Assembly: GCA_019925095.2 (NCBI GenBank)
Contig: CM034398.1
Location: forward strand, 11,919,001 to 11,983,000
Length of the DNA: 64,000 bases
Direction of reading: 5' to 3'
DNA from: Dendrolimus kikuchii
Lineage: Eukaryota; Arthropoda; Insecta; Lepidoptera; Lasiocampidae
Position numbers and translations under genes: made by a program
The notes under the pieces: generated by a model
Told to the model about the DNA's origin: nothing
What the model saw: the letters and a program-made list of their open reading frames with translations, nothing else
Databases searched by the model: none
Part shown: piece after piece, positions 46,401 to 57,420 of the stretch
Layout of the letters: every line of letters begins with the position of its first letter
Numbering within the stretch: position 1 is the stretch's first letter

Positions 46401-49400
46401 ATTTTCAATTTTTTCTTTTCGAAAGGGTATTTATTATACTCCCGAATTGGTTTCATCGTCACCATGTCACGATCTAATGAGTGGATCCCAGGGAAATTGG
46501 GAGAAAATCCCGAAATTTGTTTACCAGCTTCTTTGTTTGTTTCGTCAATTGTGGAGCGATTTTCAATCTTTTTTCTTTATTCGTAAGTCTATACTCCCGA
46601 GGCGGGCCATGGTCACCAAGTCAGGATCTGGTGAGTGGATTCCAGGGAAATCGAGAGTAAGTAACCCTTATTACGGAACGCCGACCGCCTACATTCTTAG
46701 AAGAAAGCTCGTATACGTGTGCCAGAATTACATTATCTACAGGCGCTTAATTTTTTGTATGCATGTTACGCCATTTTTCTCTCAATTGTGGCCCGACAAC
46801 AACTCTTGTTGACCAGCGTATACACCGAAGAGTGAGATAGCAATCTTGTATACGCGTGCCAGCACTATAATTTCTACAGACGCTTAATATATTATTTCTA
46901 AAGCTATTCAAGTATATGCACAGCTAATAAGTAAAAAAAAATTGTAAACAAAAACTAGTAAAAAATAAAAAAGAACTGCAAAATACAGTTATTTTTATGT
47001 TTTACTTCGCACCGACTTCAAGATGTAGAAAGAATATTTATTTTTTGCTTTTTAGTTTGAAGTCGGTTTTGTTTTTGTTAAAAAAAATTAGTTTTAAATA
47101 TTGGGACCTTAAAATCATCGTAAGCGGTGTACGCTGTCCCTAAGGAACGGAACATAAGTTACCTATACAGTATATTATTTCGTAATTTTATTTACGTCCA
47201 GAATTGACTGACCCTACATCGGAAGTTTCGAAAACGTGGTCCGCCATTTACCTCCTTTGGTACGCTTATTTGTCCACGTTGGTGGTGCGATGCAAGTATT
47301 ACCACGCGTGGCTCCTCTCCGAAGCCATCTGCAACAATTGCGGAATGGGCTTCAATGGCTACGACGAGGACGGATCGCCAAAATGGGACAAGATGTCTAA
47401 TATAGATGTATGGGGCTTTGAAGTGAGTTGAATTATTTTTACTATTTATATAATTACTAGCGGCCCCGGCAGACGTTGTCCTGCTCTGAAAAAACAAAAA
47501 TCTAGGACCCGATCCCAGCGCCACCTACCGGTTCCAATTGTGGATTTAAACCATCTGCGAACCCACTCAAACACAAAAACAAAATCACCAAAATCGCTCC
47601 AGGTCATTAGGATTCTAGAACCCGATCTCAGCGCGACCTACCGGTTCCAACGGGATAAAAATATTCTATGTCCGTCTCCTGGTTCTAAGCTACCTCTCCA
47701 CCAATTTTCAGCCAAATCGGTACGGCCGTTCTTGAGTTATAAATAGTGTAACTAACACGACTTGCTTTTATATATATATATATATAGATTTTAATAATTT
47801 TAAGCCGACGAAACACACATTTTATATTCCCAAACGAAATAATTGATATGGATAACGCCCTTATAAAGGCAAGCCTGGCGCCGAGTATTTTTGTCGTGTA
47901 TGCAAAATACTAGATTGTTACACTGAAAGTGACGTATTTGGGCACGAGATGGTTTGGCGCACGAGCGTAGCGAGGGCGTTAATAGTTTGAGTGCCTAAAC
48001 AGGCCTTTTCGCCCGAGGTTAACACTGTGCTTTTCATTTCGAATAGAAGGAAAGTAAATAAAAACTGAGTAACTTAAAGAAACAACTACTTCTCTAATGA
48101 AAACAATCATTAAATCCATATCTAAATCTGATGAACTCAAGTCAAGTATTTTTTTGTCTCTGGAATTCTACCAGCCAGTATTTTTGTGTCACTGATGACA
48201 GTAAATATTTAGGTCAAGATGTAAATTAAATAATAATTTACTATTTAGTGAAAGTAATTTATAAGTATAAAATTATATTATAAAATTGTTCATATTTATT
48301 TTTACAATTTATGTCGTGTGTAATTTCTATGATTCGCATAGTTTAAAAAAAAAATAACCTCACGGAAAATCGTTTCCCAGGGACGAAAAATACTGTTTTC
48401 ATCCTTGTGACCGGGCAACTCTAAGCATACTTTCAGAATATGAGAAATAAAAAAATTATGAGCGCCTTTAGAACATCTGATTCCCTACCGTTTAAACGAA
48501 TTTTGTTGCTCACTATTGAGGTCGAGTCTCTCTCTGTGTTTCTCGACTAGGGCCGCAAACAGATGATCTACAGGTTTTTTCGTTATAAAAATTTCCTTCT
48601 AGGTCAGGACGTTTTTTTTTATTGGACTTGACTTTATGTTGTTGGTCCGAAAACCTTACAACTTTACCGGGGTTTTTGGGGCGAGTGCTTTCGCGAAGCG
48701 AAGGCGCTCGAGCCCGGGGGGGCAACTTGCTCGAGGGAGCTCCCTAAGGAGTTTTACCTCGGCTGGACTGTTGCCATGAGAGGGGGATGAATTTAATGAT
48801 GCCCACCATAGGGCGACACAAAGCACTAATTGAGAACGGGCGACGGGTAATATAAAGCCCGAGGGGAAGGATTCCGGCGGGCCTGGATCGGTGGTTTGCG
48901 GCGGTCTACGCTATCTTACTGCCGTTTCGCAACGTGTTATGGCTGGGAGAGAAGAAACGGCGAAAGAAACTTCCCAGCAACACGCCTAATCTATCCTGTG
49001 GGGGGGCTATGTCTCCTAGCGTCCCTCGCAGGGACGTGGAGAGATCTTGATTGGCGGCGCCTGAGACGCCGCCGTCTGTGTCTGTCTGTCCGTGCCTGCC
49101 AGCCTGCCGTCCTAACCGCGGGCGGGCTGATCCGGGCCAGCCGTTTTGTGATAACGTGGACCCTGTCCGTGAGGACGTTACGCGGTCGTCGCACGAGAGC
49201 CTTTCGCCGAGGCTTATAATCGGACGCGGACACGACGAGTGGATTTCGATGGTGCGGCGCGAGATCGAAATACTTACGCGAGAGCGACGTAATGTAGTTT
49301 TTGATGGAGGGAAGCTCCAGATCGCGGTGGAGGTCGACGTTACGCATATAGAGGGGAGCACCGACGGCTCTGCGCATGAATTTGATCTGCACGATTTGCA

Positions 49401-52081
49401 ATTTATCTAAAAGGGCAGGCTTGGCATGGCCGAATACCACACTCGCGTATGTCATGATCGGGCGGATGGTCAGGACGTGTTCGTTGTTATATCGACAAGC
49501 AAAAGTTTTAAATAGGTAGCATATTCTCTGTTAAATTTCGAACCCACATTGAATTAAAATGCGAGTGCCTTGATCATTCAGCCAACATTAGTTTTTAATA
49601 ATTAGTGGTTATTGTATTTAAAAATGAATTATTAAGCGCACTTGACAATTTAACGACGGCCTCTGTAGTTAAGCGGGCTAAGCCTTTGACGACTTACCTC
49701 GCTGCAATCCAAAGGCTCCGGGTTCGATTCCTGGAATGGTAAATTTCGGAAATGAATTTTCTTCGTTATTTACCATGGTTGATTGTGTACTAGCAGAAGG
49801 TGATGTCAGGAGCCTTAAGAACAGACGACCGTGCATAACAAGAGTTATGAATGTCAAAGAAGCAAGTGAGGTGTGTAAGAATAAGCCTAAACGGCGCTCT
49901 GTTGTTCGTGCCTACCCCGCAAGGGAACTGGCGTGAAGTTATGTATGTATGTATTTACCATGGTCTGGGTGTCTGGGATAGCCCCAGAGTAGTCCGTTGT
50001 ATATTACCCATAACACAAGCGTAACTTGCTTAATTTGGGGATATACAATATGTGTGTTTGAGTGCTGATTATTATTATTAATTCGACCCTTTTTCCGCCG
50101 ATTAATTTGCATTCAAAGTAGAACAGTATACGCTCTACCCAACAATACTCCTCATAATTTTGTTTCTTCAATGATTGTATGAAATGCAAAAATGGTGAGT
50201 CCTGATGGTGATGACTTGCAGTTGAGCCAGAACTTCCGTACGGCCGTGGCCAGCTGGAACAAGAACACGAACGCGTGGCTGCGCGGCGTGGCGTACGAGC
50301 GCGGGGGCGCGGCGTGGCGCACGGCACGCGTGTACGCGCTCTCCGCGGTGTGGCACGGCTTCCACCCAGGCTACTACCTCACCTTCTTCGCGGGGGGACT
50401 GTTCACGGTCGCCGCCAGGAAAGTACGCACACCGTTAAAAATTAAATAAAAGAATTTAGCTATGGGAAGTAGACTTAATTTTTAGTGTATTAAGTCCTTA
50501 CATATGAAATTCGCATTGGGTCGGACCAGCCACTTTGATCATATCTGGCGTTTGTTCAGGAATTCCAAATTCAAATTTCATGCGTACATGCATACAAACG
50601 TTAGCATTTGACTGGATATGGGTAAATTCCCGAAGCACACTTCTCTCAAGGCGAATTTATATTTTGTATTTACTACCTGCCACGATACTGACATTTTATT
50701 TTTCTATCTTTTTACTCGGCGTTGAAAGCGACAAGCCCAATGATCAACTAAGAGTTACATGTTACTTCTAATATCAGTTCCATAAACTGTCGTAAACGGC
50801 GTTTCGAAGTGATACGAAAATATTTTTATGATTAATATGCACCAGCCATTTTAGTGATTAAAAAATAGAGGTCAGTAACTGTGAAATAATATTGAACGAG
50901 TGTTATTTTTTGGAACAGATCCGTTCGGTGGCTCGGCCTATGTTCCTTGACAGCTGGCTAAAGAAGTTTTTCTATGATTCGTTGTCGTTCATTACAACTC
51001 GCGTGGCGATGACTTACGCCACAGTGCCGTTTGTTCTGCTGCATTTGGCGCCGAGCCTCGCTTTTTACGGGTATGTTTTCTTTTGACCTTTAGAATAATG
51101 CACACAATTATTTTTTTTACGGTCTTCAAAACTGAGCACATTCAGCACATTCCCAAAATATGCGATTGACTATTGTATTATGGGTTATATTCAAATAACA
51201 ACACCTAAATCAGAGTATATAACGGAAAGATCATCTATAAAGTTTACTCTGGCAGAGATAGAACCCGAGACCACTGTGTTTCAGTAGAGTAAGCTAACCC
51301 TAGACAAGCAAAACATATAGGCTGTGGAAAATGTTGATTAAAATTTGTCTTAAGTACAACTGTAATTTAATTTTGGTGACTTAAAATCGCGAACTAGTAA
51401 AGTGTATTTTAATTCAATCTACAAATATTTGCTATTGTTGGTGCACTACACGCGCATTAGAAACGTTATGCGTATATTTTTTACCTTTTTAATAGAATCT
51501 AACATAATATAGTGCACCTTCGCTTGCATTGGAATTAAAATTTGTAAGTTTTATTACAACTAATATTTTTGAAACAAATCTAAGGCTGATGTGCAGACAT
51601 TTAACCGACAGTTAAAATCAGGTTTTAGCGATATTTTATTTCAACCATCGGTTAAACGTTTATGCACATCATCCTTAGTAATAAATACATGTTTGGAGCA
51701 TAATAATATTCTGTGAAAGTAGAAAGCCTGTTCTAATTTACCATGTCATTAAATGAACTTGGGACCCTTACGCTCCACTGAGCTAGGCCGAGAAAGGCTT
51801 TACCCACTTAACCATATACACATGGCCATGTATTATAATTGTTCTAATTATTTTATGGGAATGGGAAACTATAAGATCTTTTTTTAATTTTCAGGAGATT
51901 CTACTACTCTCTACATTTCATAGCCCTTGGTGCCTTACTTATTCCGGAAAATAGAACCAAAAGACCGCCACTGGCCAAACAAAGTTCTGAGCTTGCACCG
52001 ACGTCTTCCATTATTAACAAAAAGGAACTGCCACAAAAAGATTCGAATGTTGAATTAAACGGAAAAATAAAAACTTCCTAA
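31410..52081 (+). CDS. MBOAT1/2-type lysophospholipid acyltransferase, complete, ten exons
   Basis: Transfers acyl chains to lysophospholipids (lysophosphatidylserine, -ethanolamine) in the ER membrane; Drosophila relatives are oysgedart and nessy. Exons: 31410-31493, 33005-33144, 36877-36954, 37497-37588, 38818-39065, 45720-45846, 47202-47422, 50222-50422, 50919-51070, 51895-52081. They sum to 1530 bases (509 residues plus stop), and every junction keeps frame. Many hydrophobic segments are spread along the chain. PLMVITQRVTSLAYSVQDN and LEYFAYTLAFQTLMCGPV match MBOAT1/2. The catalytic Asn (WNKNTNAWL, residue 343) and His (WHGFHPGYY, residue 375) are present. Ends in a hydrophilic Lys-rich tail. 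The choice between oys and nes orthology is left open. Confidence 0.93.
31545..32150. mobile_element. Family T element with both arms, in MBOAT intron 1
   Basis: Left arm (31550-31715) and right arm (32015-32148) are inverted copies sharing AGCTATCC-GTGCACAAATTTTA, the G- or C-rich block, the TAGGGGTTGTAG core and AAACATAACCTCAC. The centre holds GTTAGGTTAGGTTAG and AGCCAGAACCGATTGG. The shortest (0.6 kb) and clearest member of the family. Confidence 0.75.
33005..33144 (+). CDS. MBOAT exon 2
   Basis: VNFLIAQVAALCLARLFRK ... CLVIGLIMGYFCFGK: a basic loop between two hydrophobic segments. GCATTAG acceptor, GTAAGT donor. Confidence 0.92.
33150..35630. other. MBOAT intron 2, no recognised feature
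   Basis: AT-rich sequence of about 2.5 kb with no repeat shared inside the window and no convincing short exon in the MBOAT phase. Confidence 0.6.
35640..36600. repeat. Cluster of foldback family F fragments
   Basis: Four partial copies (35640-35800, 36160-36185, 36297-36420, 36530-36600) in both orientations share ATAATAAAACTACGTTTTAAC, AAGCGCGGTAATTTATTTG and ACGTTTCGG. Fragmentation and mixed orientation suggest repeated insertion into itself. Confidence 0.6.
36877..36954 (+). CDS. MBOAT exon 3
   Basis: Read in the phase set by exon 2: QSIHLSILPMLSYTLFKTLPH..., aligning with QALHLVVQALLSYGI of vertebrate MBOAT2. The open frame that an ORF scan shows here is not the coding one. Confidence 0.88.
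37497..37588 (+). CDS. MBOAT exon 4
   Basis: VVLAASITYLSCLHLHRQIY ... TLDITG. The acceptor after TTTTTCTTTTAG is chosen because it alone keeps frame, has a strong pyrimidine tract and gives a length matching family members; the upstream AACAG would bring an immediate TGA. Confidence 0.88.
38818..39065 (+). CDS. MBOAT exon 5 (conserved core)
   Basis: PLMVITQRVTSLAYSVQDN, then LEYFAYTLAFQTLMCGPVVF and YINFIEG. Strong family signature; donor GGGGTAAGT. Confidence 0.95.
39588..40010 (+). mobile_element. tRNA-derived SINE
   Basis: The head has an A-box-like TAGCGTAATGG and, about 35 bases on, a B-box-like GGGTTTTATCC in tRNA spacing. The body holds GGTGAAGGAAAACGTCGTGATG and AACCTGCAC, typical of moth and butterfly SINEs, and ends in an AT-rich tail with TTATCATCATGAG. 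Lies in MBOAT intron 5. Confidence 0.75.
40290..41154 (-). mobile_element. Solo LTR, 865 bp
   Basis: Ends in TG...CA and is flanked by AATAT on both sides (40285-40289, 41155-41159), a 5-bp TSD. On the minus strand a TATATAAG box lies at 41081-41090 and AATAAA at 40349-40355, so promoter and polyadenylation signals run in LTR order. No second LTR or gag/pol nearby. GC-rich open frames inside are not genes. Superfamily (Ty3 or Pao likely) unresolved. Confidence 0.85.
41383..41757 (+). repeat. Dispersed repeat family H, copy 3 (left of inverted pair)
   Basis: ACGATGGAGAACACGATGCATTG, GAATTCCAATGTGATTTTTTC and the terminal CATTCTTTTTTAAATGCTAC match. It is cut off by the R1-type fragment that follows. 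Confidence 0.7.
41757..42336 (-). mobile_element. 3' end of a second R1-clade LINE family
   Basis: Starts with a T-run (41764-41775) and GCAAGGGGAAAT, the antisense A-tail side. The minus strand carries the last part of ORF2: VGGQPEWDAVASFCEAVMSAKEAAERERERAAV, aligning with the C-terminus of the ORF2 at 21759 (NWGAAVTFCETVMSLKEAAERDRER) but clearly diverged. A GC-rich 3' UTR of about 270 bases follows. Only 580 bases remain; lies in MBOAT intron 5. Confidence 0.85.
42337..42595 (-). repeat. Dispersed repeat family H, right of inverted pair
   Basis: Antisense phrases ATCGATCACTGAAAATT, CCAAGAAAATTCTCG and GATCAGTGAAAACCGCATCAAAATC. Orientation is opposite to 41383-41757, so the intervening R1 fragment is not a simple insertion into one H copy. 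Confidence 0.6.
42900..43850 (-). pseudogene. LINE reverse-transcriptase fragment (L2/CR1-like group)
   Basis: On the minus strand: AIFLDLAKAFDTVTIPLLLRKL, VTYGVPQGSILGPTLFLACIND, then across a frame change MGIIIDYQLTYKPYIQ ... YYALCYTIISYCTTTWGGA and HEKAQRAVLK. The catalytic motif region is frame-shifted near 43570. The style fits L2/CR1/Daphne-type LINEs; clade uncertain. Confidence 0.8.
44878..45063. repeat. Dispersed repeat, copy 2 (pairs with 843-1050)
   Basis: Same orientation as the first copy; includes a perfect 28-bp palindrome at 44949-44976 centred on TGACGTCA. Confidence 0.65.
45062..45300 (-). mobile_element. LINE 3'-end fragment (antisense)
   Basis: T-run then ATTGCAGGAGATTAGCAGAC through AGACCAGGGGTGGTAGCC and GGGCAAATGCCCTACCAC; matches the plus-strand copy at 7395-7690. 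Confidence 0.75.
45720..45846 (+). CDS. MBOAT exon 6
   Basis: NEKSNDVEPSPRLAVLYKMA ... LYLTLAKKYPLVVLE. TTTTCAG acceptor, GTAAGA donor; ends in phase 1. Confidence 0.92.
46313..47080. mobile_element. Possible MITE with ACCGACTTCAA termini
   Basis: Left end GACCGACTTCAAAAAGGAGG and right end TTTGAAGTCGGTTTTG are inverted. This terminus is a frequent moth and butterfly intronic repeat. Two internal blocks (46380-46500 and 46530-46640) repeat the phrases GTCAATTGTG, TTTTCAAT and GTCACCA. No transposase. Confidence 0.5.
47202..47422 (+). CDS. MBOAT exon 7
   Basis: ELTDPTSEVSKTWSAIYLLW ... SEAICNNCGMGFNGYDEDGSP ... IDVWGFE. The 'SEAxCNxxGxGFNGYDxxG..WDxxxNID' block is highly conserved in MBOAT1/2. 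Confidence 0.95.
47455..47790 (+). repeat. Dispersed repeat family G, copy 2
   Basis: ACTAGCGGCCCCGGCAGACG through CGGTACGGCCGTTCTTGAG to a (TA)n run, close to 4798-5130 throughout. Confidence 0.8.
48660..49490 (-). pseudogene. Jockey-like LINE ORF2 C-terminal fragment and 3' UTR
   Basis: The minus strand from 49455 reads MTYASVVFGHAKPALLDKLQ, FMRRAVGAPLYMRNVDLHRD and KNYITSLSRKYFDLAPHH, the thumb/C-terminal style of Jockey-clade ORF2. A GC-rich 3' UTR with GCCCACCATAGGGCG follows to about 48660. The reverse transcriptase core is missing. Lies in MBOAT intron 7. Confidence 0.7.
49645..50085 (+). mobile_element. tRNA-derived SINE, interrupted by a LINE
   Basis: The head (GTAGTTAAGCGGGC ... 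GGGTTCGATTCC) has A- and B-box-like sequences with the B box a perfect tRNA consensus. The body resumes after the inserted LINE at 49965 (CTGGGTGTCTGGGATAG) and ends in GATTATTATTATTAA. Confidence 0.8.
49768..49964 (+). mobile_element. RTE-like LINE, 5'-truncated copy C, nested in a SINE, with TSD
   Basis: The 171-bp body (49781-49951) matches the last part of copy B and ends ATGTATGTATG. TATTTACCATGGT flanks it at 49768-49780 and 49952-49964, and SINE sequence continues on both sides. Confidence 0.92.
50222..50422 (+). CDS. MBOAT exon 8 (catalytic Asn and His)
   Basis: LSQNFRTAVASWNKNTNAWL ... ALSAVWHGFHPGYYLTFFAGG. Contains both invariant residues (Asn 343, His 375). Notably GC-rich compared with the other exons. 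Confidence 0.96.
50919..51070 (+). CDS. MBOAT exon 9
   Basis: IRSVARPMFLDSWLKKFFYD ... YATVPFVLLHLAPSLAFYG, a C-terminal membrane segment. GAACAG acceptor, GTATGT donor. Confidence 0.93.
51895..52081 (+). CDS. MBOAT exon 10 and stop
   Basis: RFYYSLHFIALGALLIPENR, then a polar tail rich in Lys, Ser and Glu, ending KIKTS and TAA. Confidence 0.93.
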
Positions 52082-52154
52082 TTTACAATATTCTTCAACA
52101 TAAATGTTTGGAATTACAAAATCTTACAAAAATCACATCTATACTAGGATTGAT

Positions 52155-52515
52155 ATATCACACTAGGACTTGCCCGCAACTTCGTCCACGCTTGACTTGA
52201 AATTCCCGGAATAAAAAATATCACACATTTTATGACATTAAATTTGCTATCGATCCGTAAAAAAGTCACAGTGGAACTCGATTTTTTTAAATCCGGCCAT
52301 TTTAAATCATTCCCAGAAAAAATCAGCGGGTTTTCCAGGATAAAATATAGCGCAGAGTTTAAGTCTGAGAATTAGCTGTTGTTCAACGAAAACCTAAAAA
52401 AATGCATCGTGTGCACCATCGTTTATATATACACTATATAAACGATGGAGAACACGATGCATTTTTTCCAGTTTTTTTTTTATAGCTTCAATGTACAGAC
52501 ATGACATGTGTAGAA
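52155..52515 (-). repeat. Dispersed repeat family H, antisense copy
   Basis: CACTAGGACTTGCCCGCAACTTCG, TGGAACTCGATTTTT, ATGCATCGTGTGCACCATCG and the closing AGCTTCAATGTACAGACATG. A short inverted duplicate of its end (ACGATGGAGAACACGATGCA at 52443) gives a small hairpin. Confidence 0.7.
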
Positions 52516-52519
52516 TTTT

Positions 52520-55500
52520 ATAATATTATAGATTCTGTTATACGGGTTGGTTATCAAATAATTTCAAACTTTTCAATGGTTATGATTTTAGTTATTGTTA
52601 TATGCACGTATTAATATGCATTTAATTTATTTGAAAGTATTTATTTTCTAACTTAAATGTAAAAAATAATAAAATACTGTTAAAAACTGACTATGAAAAA
52701 AAAACTAGAAACGACAAATATTCGTTAAATACGTAATTTTGAAGAGCTTCTATATGACTAGATGACGCTAATTGTCACTCATTACTTGAATTTGTACAAT
52801 TTATATATGTTTTTAAACTAAATCGGTCAAAAAAATTAGGTCTTAATAAGTTTATTTTTATTTTTGGACGGACTTGGTACTTCACCAATGATGAACTTAT
52901 TAGGAACCGGTTCCCTACAATAAACTAAAAGAAACGCTTCATTTTCAACGTTAAATTAGTCTATTAGTTTACTCGTTCAACACTCGGCACTAGCGATCCA
53001 AAAGTCTAGTGTAGTTCATGAATGATGAACCGTCATTCGATTGCTAACAAACCGAGATGAGTTTTTAAATTATTATATAAAAAGAATTTGCTTTTTATTT
53101 TTAATAGAAATAAATAAAATGATGAGATAAAGTCCGACAATACCTTAGAAGCAGAAATGACTTATATTATTTAAAAACCTACAGTACTAATTATAATATT
53201 TACAGTACTAAAAATAATTTTATGTTAAAAGTCATTTTAGAACTAATACATTAGTAGTTTTGACTGATAGAAGATCAATAGTTCTCATGACCGAAAAGTA
53301 CTAGTAGTAAAGGTGTACTAGTTCAGTGACCGAATTGAACTAGAAAGGAGTGCTCACATGGATGACCAAGTAAATACAGAAGTACTGATTTGATGTCAAA
53401 AATATGTTTTAAATACTAAAACGTAAAAAACGAAACAAGAATAACATGTAGCGCCATTTAATCATGCAGGAAGAGGAAGTGAATAGTGAATGATGACTTT
53501 ATTATCTTACAAAAATGCTGAAACTGTCTACATTTTATACGAGTGTAGCAGTTATTACATGAGTAAAGTAGCGTATTAAATACAGTTTCAACAGTAATTC
53601 AAATTATTTATATTATTATCATGACTTACAATTTGTGTTAACTACTCAATTGTCGTTTCTTGTAGTAGATAGTCATCTTTCTTGTTTTTATAACACAGTT
53701 CTTGTAACAACCAAATACATAATAATCTTTCCCCCTTCAATATTAATATTAGTCTGTTTCTCATCATGATTGGTAAATCAGACCATGTATGGTTGGAAAA
53801 TAAGTATTACATACAAATTGTCTACAGTACCTCGATAATTGCAATTAAGCATCTCTGCGTCCTTTAATACATAATTTATCTTGATCTTTATGCAATATAA
53901 AAAATGATATCTATGTATCAGATACAGATGTACTCGTATCAGAATAATATGAAAAGTAGTAACACACTGATGATCGGTGTGGATTACTGGATAGTAGTTA
54001 AAAAAGTTCACAGAATAAGTATAGGGGGGCAACTTGTCGTTTAATAAAGATAGAGCAGTTACGCACATTAATGAACCTTTCTGGTTGTGTATGATTTAGC
54101 CAATGTGTCTTTAGATTAGATTCTAAATTTTGGTCTCATTGCCATAAGGCTTAAAAATTCCATTATTTTACAGTAATAAGCAATAAGAAAATATATTAAG
54201 TTTTGTTGAATTTATATTATACTTATTATGTTAGGAAATTGATTCCTGTTGTTTTTTTTAATAATGATACTGGAAATCCGTCTTAAATAAAAAAATGTTA
54301 TATTCTGTGTTCAAGGAAGTTTAGGGTTAAACACAAAGTCTCAAAAATATCTCACACTAATTTATTCAATAGCTCATATAATATGGTTTGTTAGTTAATC
54401 ATAATATTATTTATAGGGTTCTGGGACATAAAAGTAAAAGGGAACCCTTATGGCCCAGTCTGGGGTCCATATGAATGGCAGCTGATTATCTTGGAAACTA
54501 GTTTGTTTTTTACTTTCAGAGACTATGCTGATAATTTCCACATGCCAAATTTAAGATAATAATGTATATATTTTGACACAAGTTGGATATTTAAAATTGT
54601 CAATTTGGTCTGCAATTGAGAAACATAATATGTTAGGTAATGGGTAAGGTCAATACAGTGAAAGAAGTACTAAGGAATCGGCCAATATAAAACAACTCAT
54701 AACACACTGCAATGACAGGGCGCCGTGGGTTGACTTTCAATGTTTGATTATTTAAGTATCAAAAGTATATTTTAATTATTTAGACATTGATTGACTTTTA
54801 GGCAAGGTGATTTTTTATAAAATCAAAAACAGACTGGTGGCGCCCACTCTGATGTGTTGTGTGTTGTGCTTGCTAATGTGTTTTATAAGTTACTTTTTTA
54901 ACTAGTTGGTTGTCAATCTATGCCAATGCCATGAAAGAGTAATGAGAGCCCCAAGTCTGTAAACAAAAGCAAGCCAGTGCAAGTCAAGATCCATTCAACT
55001 AACAAATGGTCAAAAATCCAGTCTCTAAAATTTATATTAAATTATTCACATTCAAGTCCACATTCCATATTGAACTGAGATGGTCAACAGGCTACCAAAA
55101 CTGTCACAAGTTATGAATCCAATTCAATTTGATTCCTAATTTGAGATTCAGACTCGGGACCCTGGTTTGTGTTAGTTCTTGGTATGAAGGATCTGATAGT
55201 ACCTAATATCCATGAAGGTCTTTTATAGAGCAGTTTCTCAAAGCGCAAAATTTACATTAGTTATTGCAGTTTATGTCAAACAACCAGTCGTAAGGCAAAT
55301 GAATGATAGTAAAATAGGAACCGGGTGTTAATCGTAGGAGTGTCAAAATTTGTGTTTATATTGCCGGCTGCTTCTGAATCGCGCGTACAATATTTATGAT
55401 CTTTGAAAACAAAATAGCTTCTAAAATGGACTTGATTTTTGACAAAAACAAATTCATCTGTTAACATTAAGTAAGAACACATGCATATTGTGCTTGTGTC

Positions 55501-56800
55501 AGTTTTAATAAAATATACATTAATTTGTTCTGTCTATTGTCAGTTTTGTTAAAGGGCTCACCATTATATGAAGTGTTACACTATAAGTTAACCCTGTTAT
55601 AGAGGAATCGTCTATGTGAGAGTAAGACTCTTACATGACCACTTGTTTTAATTTTAACATATTAATTATATTTTTGTGTAGTAATACAATGTTTTTGTTA
55701 AAAATAATATAGTATTGTAACATTTTCTTCCCCAACGGTAGCGGTATTGTGGGCAGTGTCACCAGTATTGGTTTAGTTCATAACCAGTAAGAGCATTTTA
55801 GTGTATTGTATTGGTTATGTAAATGTACCTCGAAGATAAAAGTGTATTTTTGTTAATGGTTTTCATAATATATTTTATATTATGGTTAATAAATAAAGTC
55901 TATTTTATTGTAATGATTAATTTATTTACACTGTGACATTAGTTTTACATTTACATATTTTTCTAACTATAATCCAAATTGGATGTCAAAAACATAAATC
56001 AGTTACAACTAATTTGTTAATTCGTAACTATATATTATAAGGTCATCATCATGTAAAGTTATAGGGGATAGTGTTCTTTTGTAAAAAAATATTCACATAT
56101 AATATGATTACATTCTAGTTAATGAACCCCTGGGCTCTGAAGCACACACTCAACAAATGTAACCAGTGTTTAATGCTAGACTGATGAAGTAGTCCAGATT
56201 TATTTATTCCTTAAATTACAATGCTAATAATATAAAATATTTTTATAAGGTATGCAAGTACCCATTACAAAAAGTTAAGTGTTTGCGCAAGAAAGAATTT
56301 TCTTTAATATGACAATTTTATTTATAATGTAGGTTAAAAGCAGTTCTTTATTAACTAGAAAGAATTGCAGTGACTTTGTAAAATAATCTACTGGGAACCA
56401 TGTTGTTTATTAGATTAGCCATAGTATGCCACAAACTATAATTGCTGTAAATGATTACTTCCTCTCCATACATACATACCAAATAGGTAATAAATTTTTA
56501 GTGTCTCATACTTTATCATTTTTTTTATAATTTACAAGGGAGTAAATACTGTTATTATATACTATGTAAGACTGTGTTGTGTGACACAATTATCAAATCA
56601 TTGATTTTATTCAATATAAATGGCTTGAAGTCTACTAATTGCTATTGCAATAATGTAAGTATAGAACTCTTATTAAAATGAATCACATGCATGCCTTTTG
56701 CTTAAATTTTATGGATAATTAATGGGATAGTGTGGTACCCTTCCTCAGCTGCAGTATTCAGCAAGCAGGCCTCCCTACATTCTTAGCTTACAGTATCCAC
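52520..56800. other. Intergenic AT-rich region, little recognisable
   Basis: No exon of a known family, no ORF over 100 codons and no shared repeat found. A polyadenylation-type AATAAATAAAG near 55890 on the plus strand could end a long MBOAT 3' UTR or an unannotated transcript. Confidence 0.5.
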
Positions 56801-56804
56801 TAAT

Positions 56805-57378
56805 TATCAATATAATAGGGATGGAAGGTACACTGCTGATATAGAAAGAAGAGTGAATTTGGGGAATAGTGTGAATGGAGCGTTAGGTAAACTTCTAGGC
56901 GCTAAGAACCTCAGCCAGAAGGCCCAGCTCGCCATACACAACGCGGTGCCGGTACCTACACTCATGTATGGAAGAGAGAGCATGAAAGTAGAGTAACCAC
57001 AGTCGAGATGCGAGCATTGCGCAAAATCTGCGGAGTGACACTCGTAGACCACATTCGTAATACCGAAGTAAGAAAGAGAGTGTCGGGGTGAAGGTAAGGA
57101 AAGGAATGCTCTGGTGGTTCGGGCACGTGGAAAGAATGCATGATGAAAGAATGACTAAACAGATATACAATGCAAAAGTGGATTAGAATAAAATAAAGTG
57201 CAAAAGGTGAGGTCACAAGCCTTAAGAACAGACAAGTGTGCATGACAAGAGTTATGAATGTCAAAGAAGCAAGTGAGGTGTTTAAGAATAAGCCTAAATA
57301 GCACTCTGTTGTTCATGCCTACCCTGCAAGGGAACTGATGTGAAGTTATGTATGATGTATGTATGTATCAATATAATA
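56805..57378 (+). mobile_element. RTE-like LINE, 5'-truncated copy D, with TSD
   Basis: Body 56818-57365 flanked by TATCAATATAATA at 56805-56817 and 57366-57378. It begins at the GGATGGAAGGTACACTGCTGATAT position of the reverse transcriptase ORF, carries several small deletions and ends in (TATG)n. It lies just 3' of Spc25. Confidence 0.92.
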
Positions 57379-57420
57379 ATTTATAAATGCATAGTATAAT
57401 CACAATGCACAATAAACATT

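Noticed and set aside
49650..49740. tRNA gene
   Set aside because: A and B boxes are present, but no full cloverleaf with acceptor stem is seen, and the sequence continues into a SINE body.
54400..55300. Host exon or pseudogene in the intergenic region
   Set aside because: Looked for splice-bounded coding stretches; none gave a recognisable family or consistent frame.
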